Shown: positions 55,864 through 64,000 of the stretch, one piece after another
How the letters are laid out: each line of letters begins with the position of its first letter
Position numbering within the stretch: the stretch's first letter is position 1
NCBI GenBank assembly: GCA_964423465.1
Contig: CAYRFK010000003.1
Span: forward strand, 1 to 64,000
Origin: VGWF01 sp964423465
GTDB lineage: Bacteria > Verrucomicrobiota > Kiritimatiellia > PWTM01
Reading direction: 5' to 3'
Length of the DNA: 64,000 nt
Notes under the pieces: model-generated
Databases searched by the model: none
Told to the model about the DNA's origin: nothing
Seen by the model: only the letters and a program-made list of their open reading frames with translations
Program-made: the position numbers and the translations under genes

Positions 55864-57032
55864 ATGTGTTCCTCCAGCAACTTCATGCAGTACCACAGCA
55901 TTCTCGGCAGGTGGAAGAAACCCTTCCAGTGATTGCCCTTCAGCGGCACGGAGACGCGGCCGTCGCGATGGAGGTAGCCGTACCATTCGCCGTGCTCGCG
56001 ATCGGGGAAGTGGGCGAAGGCCCAGTCGTGGACCTGCCGGTGCCATGCGGCGTACTTTGCCTCGCCGGTCATGCGTTCGGCGAGGAGCGTGGCGATGACC
56101 GCCTCGTTGTGCGGCCACCAGAACTTCATGTCGTGCCAGTACTCCTGCACCGGCTTCCCGTGGACGTCGCGGAAGTAGAACAGCCCGCCGTGGCCGCGGT
56201 CCCATCCGCGCTTCCAGCTGGCGTCGAGCATCCGCAGACCCAGGTCGCGCATCGCCGCGTCGCCGCGGTGGCGCGCCTCGTGGAGGATGAACCACGCCCC
56301 CTCGATCGCGTGGCCGGGGTTCAGCGTGCGGCCGTCGAAGTGGTCGATCAGGGAGCCGTCGGGCGCGACGGTCTCCATCACGCAGTCGTGGTCCGGCTTC
56401 CAGAAGAGCCGGCCGATCTCGTCAATGCAGCGGTCGATCCACGCGCGAAGACCCGCGTCGTCGCCGAGGTTCGCGCGCAGCTCCTGCGCGGTGACGATCG
56501 TGATCATCCGCGGCGCCAGGCCGATGGACGGGCGCGCGCCGGTGTCCTTCGGCGGCATCAAACCGGGCGTGAAGTTCCAGCGGACAAACCGCTCGAACAG
56601 ATCGCGGGCGCGCTCTGCGGAGCGTCCGTTGCCCGTTGCGCGCGCGTGCGCCGCGTGAGCGATGGCGCCGAACGCCTCGCTGTAGGCGTAGCGGCGCTTG
56701 CGCAACGGGACACCCTCGCGCGTGACGAGGAAGAAGAGGCGGCCGTCGGCGTCGACGCAGTGCTTCTCAAGGAACCCGAGGCCGGACTCCGCCCACGCGA
56801 GCCACTCCGGGCGGCGCTCGACGGTGTTGAACAGCGTCAGCAGCATCCACGCGGTGCGGCCCTGAAACCAGACGGACTTGTCGGTGTCCAGCAGCGAGCC
56901 GTCGCGATCGAGCGCCGTGAAGAAGCCGCCGTGCTCCGCGTCGACCGACCGCGGAAACCAGAACGGCACGACGTCGTCCAGCAAGGTGCGACGATAGACA
57001 TCGCGCAGAGCGACCTGGTCGCCCGGCATCAT
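55860..57032 (-). CDS. AGE-family N-acylglucosamine 2-epimerase
   Basis: A 390-residue (alpha/alpha)6-barrel enzyme that interconverts N-acetylmannosamine and N-acetylglucosamine. Typical segments are W-F-Q-G-R-T-A-W, R-R-Y-A-Y-S-E-A-F and W-W-P-H-N-E-A. Two ATG codons abut; the first, at 57032, overlaps the upstream stop (ATGA). The gene then overlaps nanA, so the three are translationally coupled. It supplies N-acetylglucosamine from the NanA product. Confidence 0.9.
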   Translation of the reverse strand: MMPGDQVALRDVYRRTLLDDVVPFWFPRSVDAEHGGFFTALDRDGSLLDTDKSVWFQGRTAWMLLTLFNTVERRPEWLAWAESGLGFLEKHCVDADGRLFFLVTREGVPLRKRRYAYSEAFGAIAHAAHARATGNGRSAERARDLFERFVRWNFTPGLMPPKDTGARPSIGLAPRMITIVTAQELRANLGDDAGLRAWIDRCIDEIGRLFWKPDHDCVMETVAPDGSLIDHFDGRTLNPGHAIEGAWFILHEARHRGDAAMRDLGLRMLDASWKRGWDRGHGGLFYFRDVHGKPVQEYWHDMKFWWPHNEAVIATLLAERMTGEAKYAAWHRQVHDWAFAHFPDREHGEWYGYLHRDGRVSVPLKGNHWKGFFHLPRMLWYCMKLLEEHI

Positions 57033-59632
57033 CTCCGCGCCTCCGCGTCGCCGTGTGAATCCGCCCCGCCGCTGCGCCGCAGGGCGCGGAAGGTGAGCGA
57101 ATCGGTGCCCTGCGGCGCGGGGCGCAGCAGGCTCGCAAGCCAGCCGACGGCGACGCAGACGACAACGCCGACGATGGCGTAGGTCCAGAAGATCGCGAGC
57201 TTGTTCGCAAAGATCCAGCCGACGACTGCGGCGCTCGCCACACCCCCCACGATCGCTCCGAAGCCGTTCGCACGACGGACGAACAGGCCCAGCACGAAGA
57301 GGCCCGACACGGTGCCGCCGAAGAGGCCGATCACGCTGAGAAACGCCTCCCACAGCGACCGCACGTCCGACTTCGCCAGCCACAGCGCGACTGCGGTGCC
57401 GGAGAAGCCGACGATGGCTGTGAACCACCGTGCGAGGCGCAGGCGAGAGCCGTCCGTCGCGCCCGGGCGGAACCGGCGGTCGAAGTCCGTGACGTAGGCG
57501 GTGGCCATGCTGTTGAGGCTTCCGGCGAGTGTCGACTGCGCGGCGGCGAAAATACCCGCGACGACGAGGCCGGCGATGCCGGCGGGCAGTTCGCGGACGA
57601 TAAAGAGGGGGAAGACGGCGTCGGTCTGCATGGTCGGATCGAGCCGCTCCGGGTGCTGGCGGTAGAAGACGAAAAGTGCCGTGCCGATGGCGAAGAAGAG
57701 GGCTTGGGCGATCGGCGAGACGAAGGCGTTGGTCCAGATCGCGCGCGCCGCGCTCTTGCGGTCGGCCGTCGTCAGGTAGCGCTGCACGACGTCCTGGCTC
57801 GCGGTGTAGGAGAAGAGGTTCTGGAAGATGCCGCCGACTATGATGATCCAGCCGGAGGCAACGGCGAGGTCGAACGACCACGGCACCGACTGGAAGAAGC
57901 GGCCGTGCTCGGAGGCCATGGCGATCGCGCTTGCCGCACCACCGTCGATCCGCACGAGCACCGTCACGAGCGCCCACACGGCGCCGCCGAGCAGGACGAC
58001 CGACTGCGCGACGTCGGTCCAGATCACCGCCTCCATGCCGCCGAGCATCGTGTAGACGACGCACAGGACGCCCATCAGCACGATCGAGGTCGTCACGTCG
58101 AGGTTGCTGACCGTCGCCAGCGCCAGCGCGGGCAGGTAGAGCACGATCGCGACGCGCCCGCACTGGAACAGCAGGAACAGGGCGCTCGCCAGCATGCGCG
58201 CGGCGGCATTGAAGCGGCGCTCGAGGTACTCGTAGGCGGACGTCACGTCGAGCGAGCGGTAGAACGGCAGGTAGACCAGTGTCACGAGCGGCGTCAGCAC
58301 GAGGTAGGCGTTCGCGAGGAAGAGGTTCCATCCCTCGGCGAATCCGCGCGCCGGGATTGCCATGAAGGTGATGGAACTGAGCATCGTCGCAAAGATGCTC
58401 AGGCCCGCCGCCCACCACGGCACGCGCTGGCCGCCGCGGAAGAAGTCGTTCGTCGTCCGGTTCCGCCGCGTGAAGGACGCGCCCATGAGCACCATCGCCG
58501 CGAGGTAGACCGCGAGCGTGATGTAGTTCATCGCGCCGAAGCCGGCGCGACGCGGGACAAGCCGTCCGAGCCGGACCTCCGGCGAACGGATGCCGGGGCG
58601 GACCTCGCCGGAGGGGATCACGAAGCCGCCGCCCCACGCGACGGCGGGCGTCGTGACGCGCACCGCCGGCACCGCGCCGATCGGCGTCCATGTGTCGGTG
58701 ATCGTGTGATAGCCCAGCAGCGGTGCATCGAACCCCGGGTGTGCGGCGGTGGGGCCGAAGCTCACGCGCGAGCCGTCGTCGCCCCCCGCAAGAAGAAGGA
58801 ACGACTGTCCCGCCGCGGGCGCCGGCGAGGGCGCGGCGGCAAGCGGATTCGGAAGGTCCGCGATCCGGCGCCATCCGCGGCCGGCGCGCCAGGCATAGGC
58901 ATCGCGAAGGTAGGTGCGAACGGGACCGCCGTTCGTCCCCGCGGCGAGCGACACACCGCCGAAGAGGAAGAACTCGCCGCCCTGCACGCCCGCCGCGGCC
59001 AGCGTGCGACCCGGGCCGGACCAGGCGGGCAGCTCGCGCCATCCGGCGGCGCGGTCGTCGAGATTCAGCGACCAAACGTTCGTCCCCGCCGCAACCGCCC
59101 CCGGGGCGGCTTCGCCGCCGGCGACGATCACGGTACGCCCGGCGAGCGCGCCGCAGAGGTTCGCGCAGGGGGACGGAAGCGACGGCCATGCTTCCCGCTC
59201 CAGCGCGGTGCCGGTCCAGCGCAGCAGGAAGACCTCGTCGTGGTGGCGGCCGGAGTCGTTGCCGCCGATGCAGAGAAGTCCGTCGGGCGTGGAGACCGAC
59301 GCACCATAGGCGCGGGCGCCCGGCAGCCGGCCGGCCTCGCGCCACACGCCGTCGGGTTTGTCGAGGACCCACGCGCGGTCGGTCCAGACCTTCGCCCCGC
59401 CTTCCCACGGCTTGCCGGCCGGGAAGTTGGCCCCGCCTGCGACGAGGAGCGCCCCGCCCGAGGTGCCAGCGAAGGCCCCCGCAACGCCCTCCGCGTCGGG
59501 CAGCGGCGGAAGCATCGCCCAATCGGCGACCGCCGCCGGCTCCGCCGCGCGACCCGCGCCCGCCAGCAGCACGATGGCCGCGACCGCGACGGCGAATCCC
59601 CTCCCCTGTCTCCTCGTGGTCCGACGGATCAC
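57029..59632 (-). CDS. Kelch mutarotase-sodium:solute symporter fusion
   Basis: About 867 residues from the GTG at 59632. An N-terminal signal or hydrophobic segment is followed by Kelch repeats (about 40-350; G-A-R-A-Y-G-A-S, V-I-V-A-G-G-E) of the sialate mutarotase (NanM/YjhT) type. A full SSS transporter follows (about 370-860) with some 13 helices. The mutarotase would present the right anomer of sialic acid and the symporter would import it with Na+. This fusion is recorded in PVC and Bacteroidetes genomes. Start uncertain: GGGGGA lies eight bases before the GTG. Upstream is the sulfatase remnant. Confidence 0.85.
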   Translation of the reverse strand: MIRRTTRRQGRGFAVAVAAIVLLAGAGRAAEPAAVADWAMLPPLPDAEGVAGAFAGTSGGALLVAGGANFPAGKPWEGGAKVWTDRAWVLDKPDGVWREAGRLPGARAYGASVSTPDGLLCIGGNDSGRHHDEVFLLRWTGTALEREAWPSLPSPCANLCGALAGRTVIVAGGEAAPGAVAAGTNVWSLNLDDRAAGWRELPAWSGPGRTLAAAGVQGGEFFLFGGVSLAAGTNGGPVRTYLRDAYAWRAGRGWRRIADLPNPLAAAPSPAPAAGQSFLLLAGGDDGSRVSFGPTAAHPGFDAPLLGYHTITDTWTPIGAVPAVRVTTPAVAWGGGFVIPSGEVRPGIRSPEVRLGRLVPRRAGFGAMNYITLAVYLAAMVLMGASFTRRNRTTNDFFRGGQRVPWWAAGLSIFATMLSSITFMAIPARGFAEGWNLFLANAYLVLTPLVTLVYLPFYRSLDVTSAYEYLERRFNAAARMLASALFLLFQCGRVAIVLYLPALALATVSNLDVTTSIVLMGVLCVVYTMLGGMEAVIWTDVAQSVVLLGGAVWALVTVLVRIDGGAASAIAMASEHGRFFQSVPWSFDLAVASGWIIIVGGIFQNLFSYTASQDVVQRYLTTADRKSAARAIWTNAFVSPIAQALFFAIGTALFVFYRQHPERLDPTMQTDAVFPLFIVRELPAGIAGLVVAGIFAAAQSTLAGSLNSMATAYVTDFDRRFRPGATDGSRLRLARWFTAIVGFSGTAVALWLAKSDVRSLWEAFLSVIGLFGGTVSGLFVLGLFVRRANGFGAIVGGVASAAVVGWIFANKLAIFWTYAIVGVVVCVAVGWLASLLRPAPQGTDSLTFRALRRSGGADSHGDAEARR

Positions 59633-59801
59633 AGCATCATTCCCCCAGACCGGCCCATCCCCGGCCGCGACCCCATCATGCCCGCGTCGCCTCACCGAAG
59701 CCACGTGCGAATGAATGGTTCAGTGAGTGAACCACGTCGCGGCCCTGCGGGACAAGCCCGCCGGATGCGGCGCAGGGCCGCGTCATCCAACGTGACGTCC
59801 G

Positions 59802-59834
59802 GTCGTGGCGCCCGAATCCGTCGGGCGCAACGAC
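59802..59834. repeat. Short inverted repeat upstream of the sialic-acid operon
   Basis: Arms GTCGTGGCGCCCGA (59802-59815) and TCGGGCGCAACGAC (59821-59834), one mismatch, five-base loop. It lies between the sulfatase remnant and the symporter fusion. Confidence 0.6.
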
Positions 59835-59853
59835 TGACCCGGGACGCAGGGTC

Positions 59854-59874
59854 GCGCCGGTCGGATACCGGCGC
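59854..59874. repeat. Second short inverted repeat
   Basis: GCGCCGGT at 59854-59861 and ACCGGCGC at 59867-59874, perfect, five-base loop. It lies 19 bases from the previous hairpin. The pair could be REP-like or transcriptional. Confidence 0.5.
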
Positions 59875-59892
59875 CACGGCGGACCGGCTACG

Positions 59893-60174
59893 CCGTCGGG
59901 GACGGACCTCGCGTTCCCACGCATCGAGGGCGGACCCGAGGCGAAGGACATCGCGGCCGGAAGCCGCGAAGAGATCGTTGGTCTCTCCCGGATCCTTGGC
60001 GAGGTCGAGAAGATGCTCCTCCCTGCCGGCGCCGGTCCGGAGCGACACACATTTCAGGGAGCCCTCGCGCACCGCGCGCCATGTCTTGTCGCCGCGCCGG
60101 CAGCGCCAGAAAAGAGGTCGGTCCGCGGTCGCCCGGCCGGCGTGCCGGTATGGCCAGCCAACCCTCGATCCGGC
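59893..60174 (-). pseudogene. C-terminal remnant of a sulfatase
   Basis: In the frame that follows the PEP-CTERM stop codon, about 94 codons read as the end of a sulfatase: R-P-L-F-W-R-C-R-R-G-D-K-T-W, V-R-E-G-S-L-K-C, L-L-D-L-A-K-D-P-G-E-T-N-D-L-F, and A-L-D-A-W-E-R-E-V. The catalytic N-terminus (C-x-P-S-R) is absent. The frame stays open to 59692 but without homology after about 59893. It looks like a deletion that joined the 3' end of a sulfatase to the neighbouring gene. Confidence 0.7.
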
Positions 60175-63100
60175 CTACGCCCGCAGGCGGCGGCGCAGGA
60201 TGCCGGCGGTCAGCACGAGGCCGAGGAGGCCGAGCGTGCCCGGCTCGGGGATGACCGTCAGGACGAGATCCTGATTGGCGCCGTCGATCGATAGCTCCGC
60301 TCCGTAGGCTCCGACGGTGCCCGCCGTGCCGGCCCCGAGGCCGCCGATGCTGGTGGCGTTGATCAGGACATAGGTGCCCGGGCCGAAGCCGGCGCCCGGA
60401 ATGAAGTTGAAATCGGAGAACTCGATCCCACCGAGGGCCGTTGCCGACGCGATGATGAGGTCGCTGGCGGTCCCGAGTTCGTAGTTCAGCGTCGTACCGC
60501 CGTCGAGCGTCAGGTCGCCGACCGTCAGCGTGCCGGCACTGTTGCCCGGGGAAAGGAAGCTTGCGGCCAAGGCGGTCACTCCCGCGACCGCTCCGGTACC
60601 GGCGAGAGTGGCACCGCTCTGGACCGTGATCAGGCCGCCGCCCGAGTACGTTCCGTTGTACCTCAGCGTTCCCTCGTCCACGCTCAAGCCGCCGGTGTAG
60701 GCGTTGGCACCCTGGATGGACAACTCGCCGGCGCCCGTCTTCGCCCATGCGGCCCCGCCGTTGACCTCGCCAAGGTTGCGGAGCGTGCCGGACCGGAGCG
60801 TCAGCGTATCGATCGGGTTTCCGGCGCTTCCGATGCCGTTGCCCTGCATGTCGAGCGTTCCGCCGGCGACCGTCACGGCGCTGGTGCCGCCGCCGTCGGC
60901 CAGCGGGGCGGCGAGGGTCGCCGTCCCGCCATTGAGCGTGAAGGTTCCGGTCGCCGGCCGGGATCCGTTCACCTGGCCGAGCGTGAACGCGGTGTTCACG
61001 ACCAGCGTGCCGCCGTTCATCGTCAGGGAGCCGACCGCCATGCCGTTGGTGGTTCCGGCCTGAGCGCGGCCGAGGATGACGGTGTTGACGTCGACGATGC
61101 CGTCGCTGAACTCCATGGAGCCGCGCCCGCCCGCGGCCGCATTGCCGCCGGACACGTTGAGCGAGCCGGCCAGCAGTTGGTCCAGGTTCGCGACGACCGA
61201 GGACCCCGCGTTCGTGAGGACCAGGCTTCCGTTCGGCTGCGTGCCGGACGCCATTTCGGTGAACTCGCCAAGGGAGAGATTGGCCCGGTCCGTGCCCGCC
61301 GGCCCGGCGAGGTAGAGGCTCGGGCTTGTCAGGCCGTCCTGGAAGGTCACCGTGCCGGCCCCCTTGCCGTAGCCGATCCGGAGATGGGTCGTGTCGATCC
61401 GGTTGCTGACACCCAGCAGCACGCGCCCCTTGACGCCGCCGTCCACCGCCGACAGGCCGACGTAGACGGCATTGGAGGCCCGGATCGTGTTCACCGCCGC
61501 CAGAGAGAGCAGCGCCTGACGGCTGGCCTGACTGGCTCCGGACTCGTCAAAGCCGACCACCAGTTCATTGACGTTCGCCGAGAACGACCCGAGACCGGAC
61601 AGGTCGAGACCGCGATAGGTCACGTTGTCGGTGGACCGCTGGCCCCAGATCAGGATGCGGCCGGCGGTGTTGGTCACGTTCAGCGCCCCGGCGCCGGACA
61701 TCCTCAGGTGCGTGCCATCCTGAATGTGAAGCGACCGCGTGGCGGCCGAGGTCACCACGTTGAGGGCCTGGCCGGCCGCGAGGTTGACGATCGAGTTCGT
61801 CGCCGTCGAATTGTTGTTGGTCTGCGTGACCGTGAAGAGCTTCGAAATCGTCTGGCTGCCTCCGTTGAGATCCAGCGTGCCGGCCCCTGTGGTCGAGAAC
61901 GGGTCGCCGAGCAGGAGGTCGGCGGAGGCGGACAACTGCGAGGCGGCGCCAAGGGTCAGCATGCCGTTGCGGACCGCCGTTCCGCCGGAATAGGTGTTCG
62001 CGCCGTCCAGGGTGAGGCTTCCGGCCCCGAGCTTCATGAAGCCGATGGCCCCGGTCAGGGCGGTGCCGTAGGTGAACGAGTTGCTTGCAACGTCGATGCC
62101 GAGGCCGCTGCCGGCGTCCCACGTCGCATTCGCAAGCAGCGTGTCGATGTCGCCCGGCGTCCACTGCCCGGCCTCCCCGGCCGCAAGCACGGCCAGCGTG
62201 CCGCCGTTGCGGGTGATGACGGTCCCCGGGGCATCGTAGCCCGGCAGCGAACCCGTGGATGCCGCCTCGAGAACGCCCGTCGCATTGGTCGTCCCGCCGG
62301 CGTAGGTGTTCGCGCCGCGGAGCACCATGACGCCCGTGCCGGCCTTCCGCAGCCCGCCCGCACCCGAGATGTCGCCGGACAGCGAATGGACCGCGGCGTT
62401 CGACACAATCAGCGCCGCGGCGCCGGAGATCGAAAGGCCGTTGGAGAACGCGGAGTTGCCGCGGAGCGACAGCGTGAAGGACGAGGCGCCGTCGCCCAGG
62501 GTGAGCATGCTGCCATTGCCGACGGTCATCGCTCCGGCGGACAGCGTGCCGCTCTGGAAATCGAGGACGCCCGTTGTCAGCGCAGCCGTGATGGAATCGG
62601 CGAAGACGGCGCCGCCGTTGATCGTCCATCCGCCCTTCTGCACCGTGGCCGCCCCGACGCGTATCGTGCCGGCGCTGTTCGTCACGTAGCCCACGCCCCG
62701 GGTCGATCCGGTGTTGCCGAGCGTGAACGCCGCGCCGTTGGTTGCCGTGAAGGTCCCCCCGGCGACGTTCAGCGAGCCGGTCGAGGAGTTCCCGATGCGG
62801 ACCTGCTGGTTCGAGGTGTTGAGGTAGCTCCCGCCCGTGAGATTAACCTGTGCAAGATTCAGCGTGTCGGCCGTGGTGTTGCCGACCAGGAGCGTGTCGC
62901 GATGGACGAGCGATCCGCTCGTGATGCTGACGATGCCGGTCTGGGGCGTCGTGCCGGACGGGGGCGTTTGGGTGACACTGATTAGGCGCATATTGGTGAC
63001 AGTGGCACCCTCGATGGAAACCGTGCCCATGCCGCGCGCGCCGATGTTGACGGCGGCCCCGAACAGGGCGGTGCCGCTGCGGAGATCGAGCCGCGCCGTG

Positions 63101-63645
63101 TCGGCGGCGGTGCCGAAAGCGAAGTCGAGACTCGAATTATGGGTGAGCGTTCCGCCGTTGAGGGTGAGGAATGCCCCGTTCTGAATCCGCGGCGTGCCGG
63201 CGAGGACGACCATCGAGCCGCCGTTCGTGATGATGATGGACGATGTGCCCGTCAGATAGTACCCACGGTTCGTCACGATGCCGCCGTCGATCACAACCCG
63301 GGTTCCCGAGTTGTTGTTGAACGTCATCCCGTTGTTGGGATCGCCCCCCGTGCCGCCGTTGTTGGTGACGCTCAGGAAGAACCCGGAGGGGACGACGACG
63401 GTCGGCGAGAGCGCCCACAGGCGGAGGGTTCCGATCGCAACGTTCTGGTCGAGCGTCACCGCGTAGGCTCCGTTCGAGATGATGTGGGCAGACGCCGTGG
63501 GAACCGCGCCATTGCTCCAGTTGGCGCCAGAACTCCATGTGCCGCCCGCGAGATTGGCCCACGTGCCCGTCGTCATCTGCGCCTGCGCCCCCGCCGCCAG
63601 CATTGCCGCCGCCAGCCCCGCCAACCCGCATCGTGTCATGTTCAT
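60175..63645 (-). CDS. PEP-CTERM protein with autotransporter-associated strand repeats
   Basis: A 1156-residue exported protein. Signal peptide at about 1-22 (A-A-M-L-A-A-G-A-Q-A). Many autotransporter-associated strand repeats follow (G-A-N-T-Y-S-G-G-T, G-A-N-T-Y-A-G-G-T, L-R-K-A-G-T-G-V-M-V-L). The C-terminus carries the sorting signal P-E-P-G-T-L, a hydrophobic helix and R-R-R-L-R. No outer-membrane autotransporter barrel is present, so it is expected to be attached through exosortase. The ATG at 63645 was preferred to a GTG three codons upstream. Confidence 0.9.
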   Translation of the reverse strand: MNMTRCGLAGLAAAMLAAGAQAQMTTGTWANLAGGTWSSGANWSNGAVPTASAHIISNGAYAVTLDQNVAIGTLRLWALSPTVVVPSGFFLSVTNNGGTGGDPNNGMTFNNNSGTRVVIDGGIVTNRGYYLTGTSSIIITNGGSMVVLAGTPRIQNGAFLTLNGGTLTHNSSLDFAFGTAADTARLDLRSGTALFGAAVNIGARGMGTVSIEGATVTNMRLISVTQTPPSGTTPQTGIVSITSGSLVHRDTLLVGNTTADTLNLAQVNLTGGSYLNTSNQQVRIGNSSTGSLNVAGGTFTATNGAAFTLGNTGSTRGVGYVTNSAGTIRVGAATVQKGGWTINGGAVFADSITAALTTGVLDFQSGTLSAGAMTVGNGSMLTLGDGASSFTLSLRGNSAFSNGLSISGAAALIVSNAAVHSLSGDISGAGGLRKAGTGVMVLRGANTYAGGTTNATGVLEAASTGSLPGYDAPGTVITRNGGTLAVLAAGEAGQWTPGDIDTLLANATWDAGSGLGIDVASNSFTYGTALTGAIGFMKLGAGSLTLDGANTYSGGTAVRNGMLTLGAASQLSASADLLLGDPFSTTGAGTLDLNGGSQTISKLFTVTQTNNNSTATNSIVNLAAGQALNVVTSAATRSLHIQDGTHLRMSGAGALNVTNTAGRILIWGQRSTDNVTYRGLDLSGLGSFSANVNELVVGFDESGASQASRQALLSLAAVNTIRASNAVYVGLSAVDGGVKGRVLLGVSNRIDTTHLRIGYGKGAGTVTFQDGLTSPSLYLAGPAGTDRANLSLGEFTEMASGTQPNGSLVLTNAGSSVVANLDQLLAGSLNVSGGNAAAGGRGSMEFSDGIVDVNTVILGRAQAGTTNGMAVGSLTMNGGTLVVNTAFTLGQVNGSRPATGTFTLNGGTATLAAPLADGGGTSAVTVAGGTLDMQGNGIGSAGNPIDTLTLRSGTLRNLGEVNGGAAWAKTGAGELSIQGANAYTGGLSVDEGTLRYNGTYSGGGLITVQSGATLAGTGAVAGVTALAASFLSPGNSAGTLTVGDLTLDGGTTLNYELGTASDLIIASATALGGIEFSDFNFIPGAGFGPGTYVLINATSIGGLGAGTAGTVGAYGAELSIDGANQDLVLTVIPEPGTLGLLGLVLTAGILRRRLRA

Positions 63646-63811
63646 GATCCGCACCTTTGTTCCTACCGGAATCTACCCCATCCGTCGCCAAGTCCATAGC
63701 CGCAGCCGGCCGGTTTCGCGGGCCGCCGCCCGATCTGCAAGGTCGACCGGCTATTGTGGCCTGTCCCGCCCATCCAACAAGTTCAAATTCCGGGCAGCGA
63801 CGGACGAAGCC

Positions 63812-63841
63812 TTGCGCCGGACGGATGCGCCCCGCTATTCT
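63812..63841 (+). promoter_or_regulatory. Possible promoter of the last gene
   Basis: TTGCGC (63812-63817) and TATTCT (63836-63841) with an 18-base spacer precede GGAGGG and the ATG at 63890. Confidence 0.3.
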
Positions 63842-63889
63842 CCCACGTCCCGTGCCGCATCGTGCGGCGAAGGGCCGGAGGGTGCCGCC

Positions 63890-64000
63890 ATGACCGCCTT
63901 GAACTGCCTGCGCCGAATGTCCGCCCTGCTTTCCGTGGGTGCCGTCGCCGCCCTTGCCGCATGTGCCACGGCGCCCGACGCCGCACCGACCGCGGGCACG
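63890..64000 (+). CDS. Lipoprotein, cut off by the window end
   Basis: The first 37 codons of a predicted lipoprotein: a signal peptide with L-S-V-G-A-V-A-A-L-A-A-C ends in the lipobox Cys, then A-T-A-P-D-A. GGAGGG lies about eight bases before the ATG. The rest lies outside the window, so the function cannot be seen. Confidence 0.75.
   Translation, partial: MTALNCLRRMSALLSVGAVAALAACATAPDAAPTAGT

Larger units (their letters stand above)
59633..60174. other. Spacer with sulfatase remnant and hairpins
   Basis: About 540 bases without an intact gene, between the symporter fusion and the PEP-CTERM gene. It holds the sulfatase remnant and two inverted repeats. Promoters for the sialic-acid operon probably lie here, but I could not pick one. 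Confidence 0.6.

Overview
The window is about 64 kb of GC-rich bacterial DNA with one 100-N scaffold gap (35754-35853), so it is probably from a draft or metagenome-assembled genome. The gene content points to the Planctomycetes-Verrucomicrobia-Chlamydiae group, most likely Kiritimatiellota or a near relative. It has a PEP-CTERM protein built of autotransporter-associated strand repeats, an isolated prepilin-type protein, tandem Tat-exported Gfo/Idh/MocA oxidoreductases with a DUF1080 protein, a Kelch-symporter fusion, and many large secreted repeat proteins. The taxonomic call is inference from families. No rRNA, tRNA, CRISPR array, phage or complete insertion sequence was recognised.

Layout. 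0-7 kb: a lipoprotein and a secreted beta-helix protein (minus), CorA (plus), then a minus-strand set of a C2H2-finger-like Arg/Gly-rich protein, an ECF sigma factor and its zinc-binding anti-sigma factor. 7-16 kb: a transglutaminase-like protein, a polyamine-type binding protein overlapping a hybrid histidine kinase, SSB, a 38-residue basic protein and the ABC-F ATPase Uup. 16-26.7 kb (minus): prepilin-like protein, TGS-containing nucleoside kinase, TPR/polysaccharide deacetylase, then a tight run of mevalonate kinase, mevalonate diphosphate decarboxylase, zinc-ribbon protein, corrinoid protein and a RACo-type corrinoid activator. 26.9-34 kb (plus): thrS lacking its TGS domain, infC with an ATT start, and several secreted or membrane proteins. 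33.8-40.4 kb (minus): an RCC1-repeat protein and a subtilisin-family protease on either side of the gap, possibly one gene. 40.5-43.5 kb: small membrane and housekeeping genes, an A-type Fe-S carrier, and a PaaK-type ligase with an ACT protein. 43.9-49.4 kb (plus): two Tat oxidoreductases, a HEAT-repeat protein and a DUF1080 protein. 49.5-60 kb (minus): a LamG/glycosidase-like protein, a lipoprotein and a sialic-acid operon (mutarotase-symporter fusion, AGE epimerase, NanA lyase, sialidase), preceded by a sulfatase remnant. 60-64 kb: the PEP-CTERM protein and the start of another lipoprotein.

How the genes work together. The sialic-acid operon is a near-complete route: release of sialic acid by sialidase, anomer conversion and Na+-coupled uptake by the fusion, cleavage by NanA, and epimerisation of the amino sugar. 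The Tat oxidoreductase/HEAT/DUF1080 block fits extracytoplasmic oxidation-based sugar breakdown. The mevalonate and corrinoid genes share 4-base overlaps and may be co-transcribed.

Most unusual signal: the 9-mer GGGGACAGA/TCTGTCCCC occurs ten times inside the 1.9-kb RCC1-like gene, read in four different codon contexts, again in the protease gene, and as an arm of an intergenic hairpin at 16.1 kb. That suggests a DNA-level word overlaid on coding sequence rather than only protein repeat homology.
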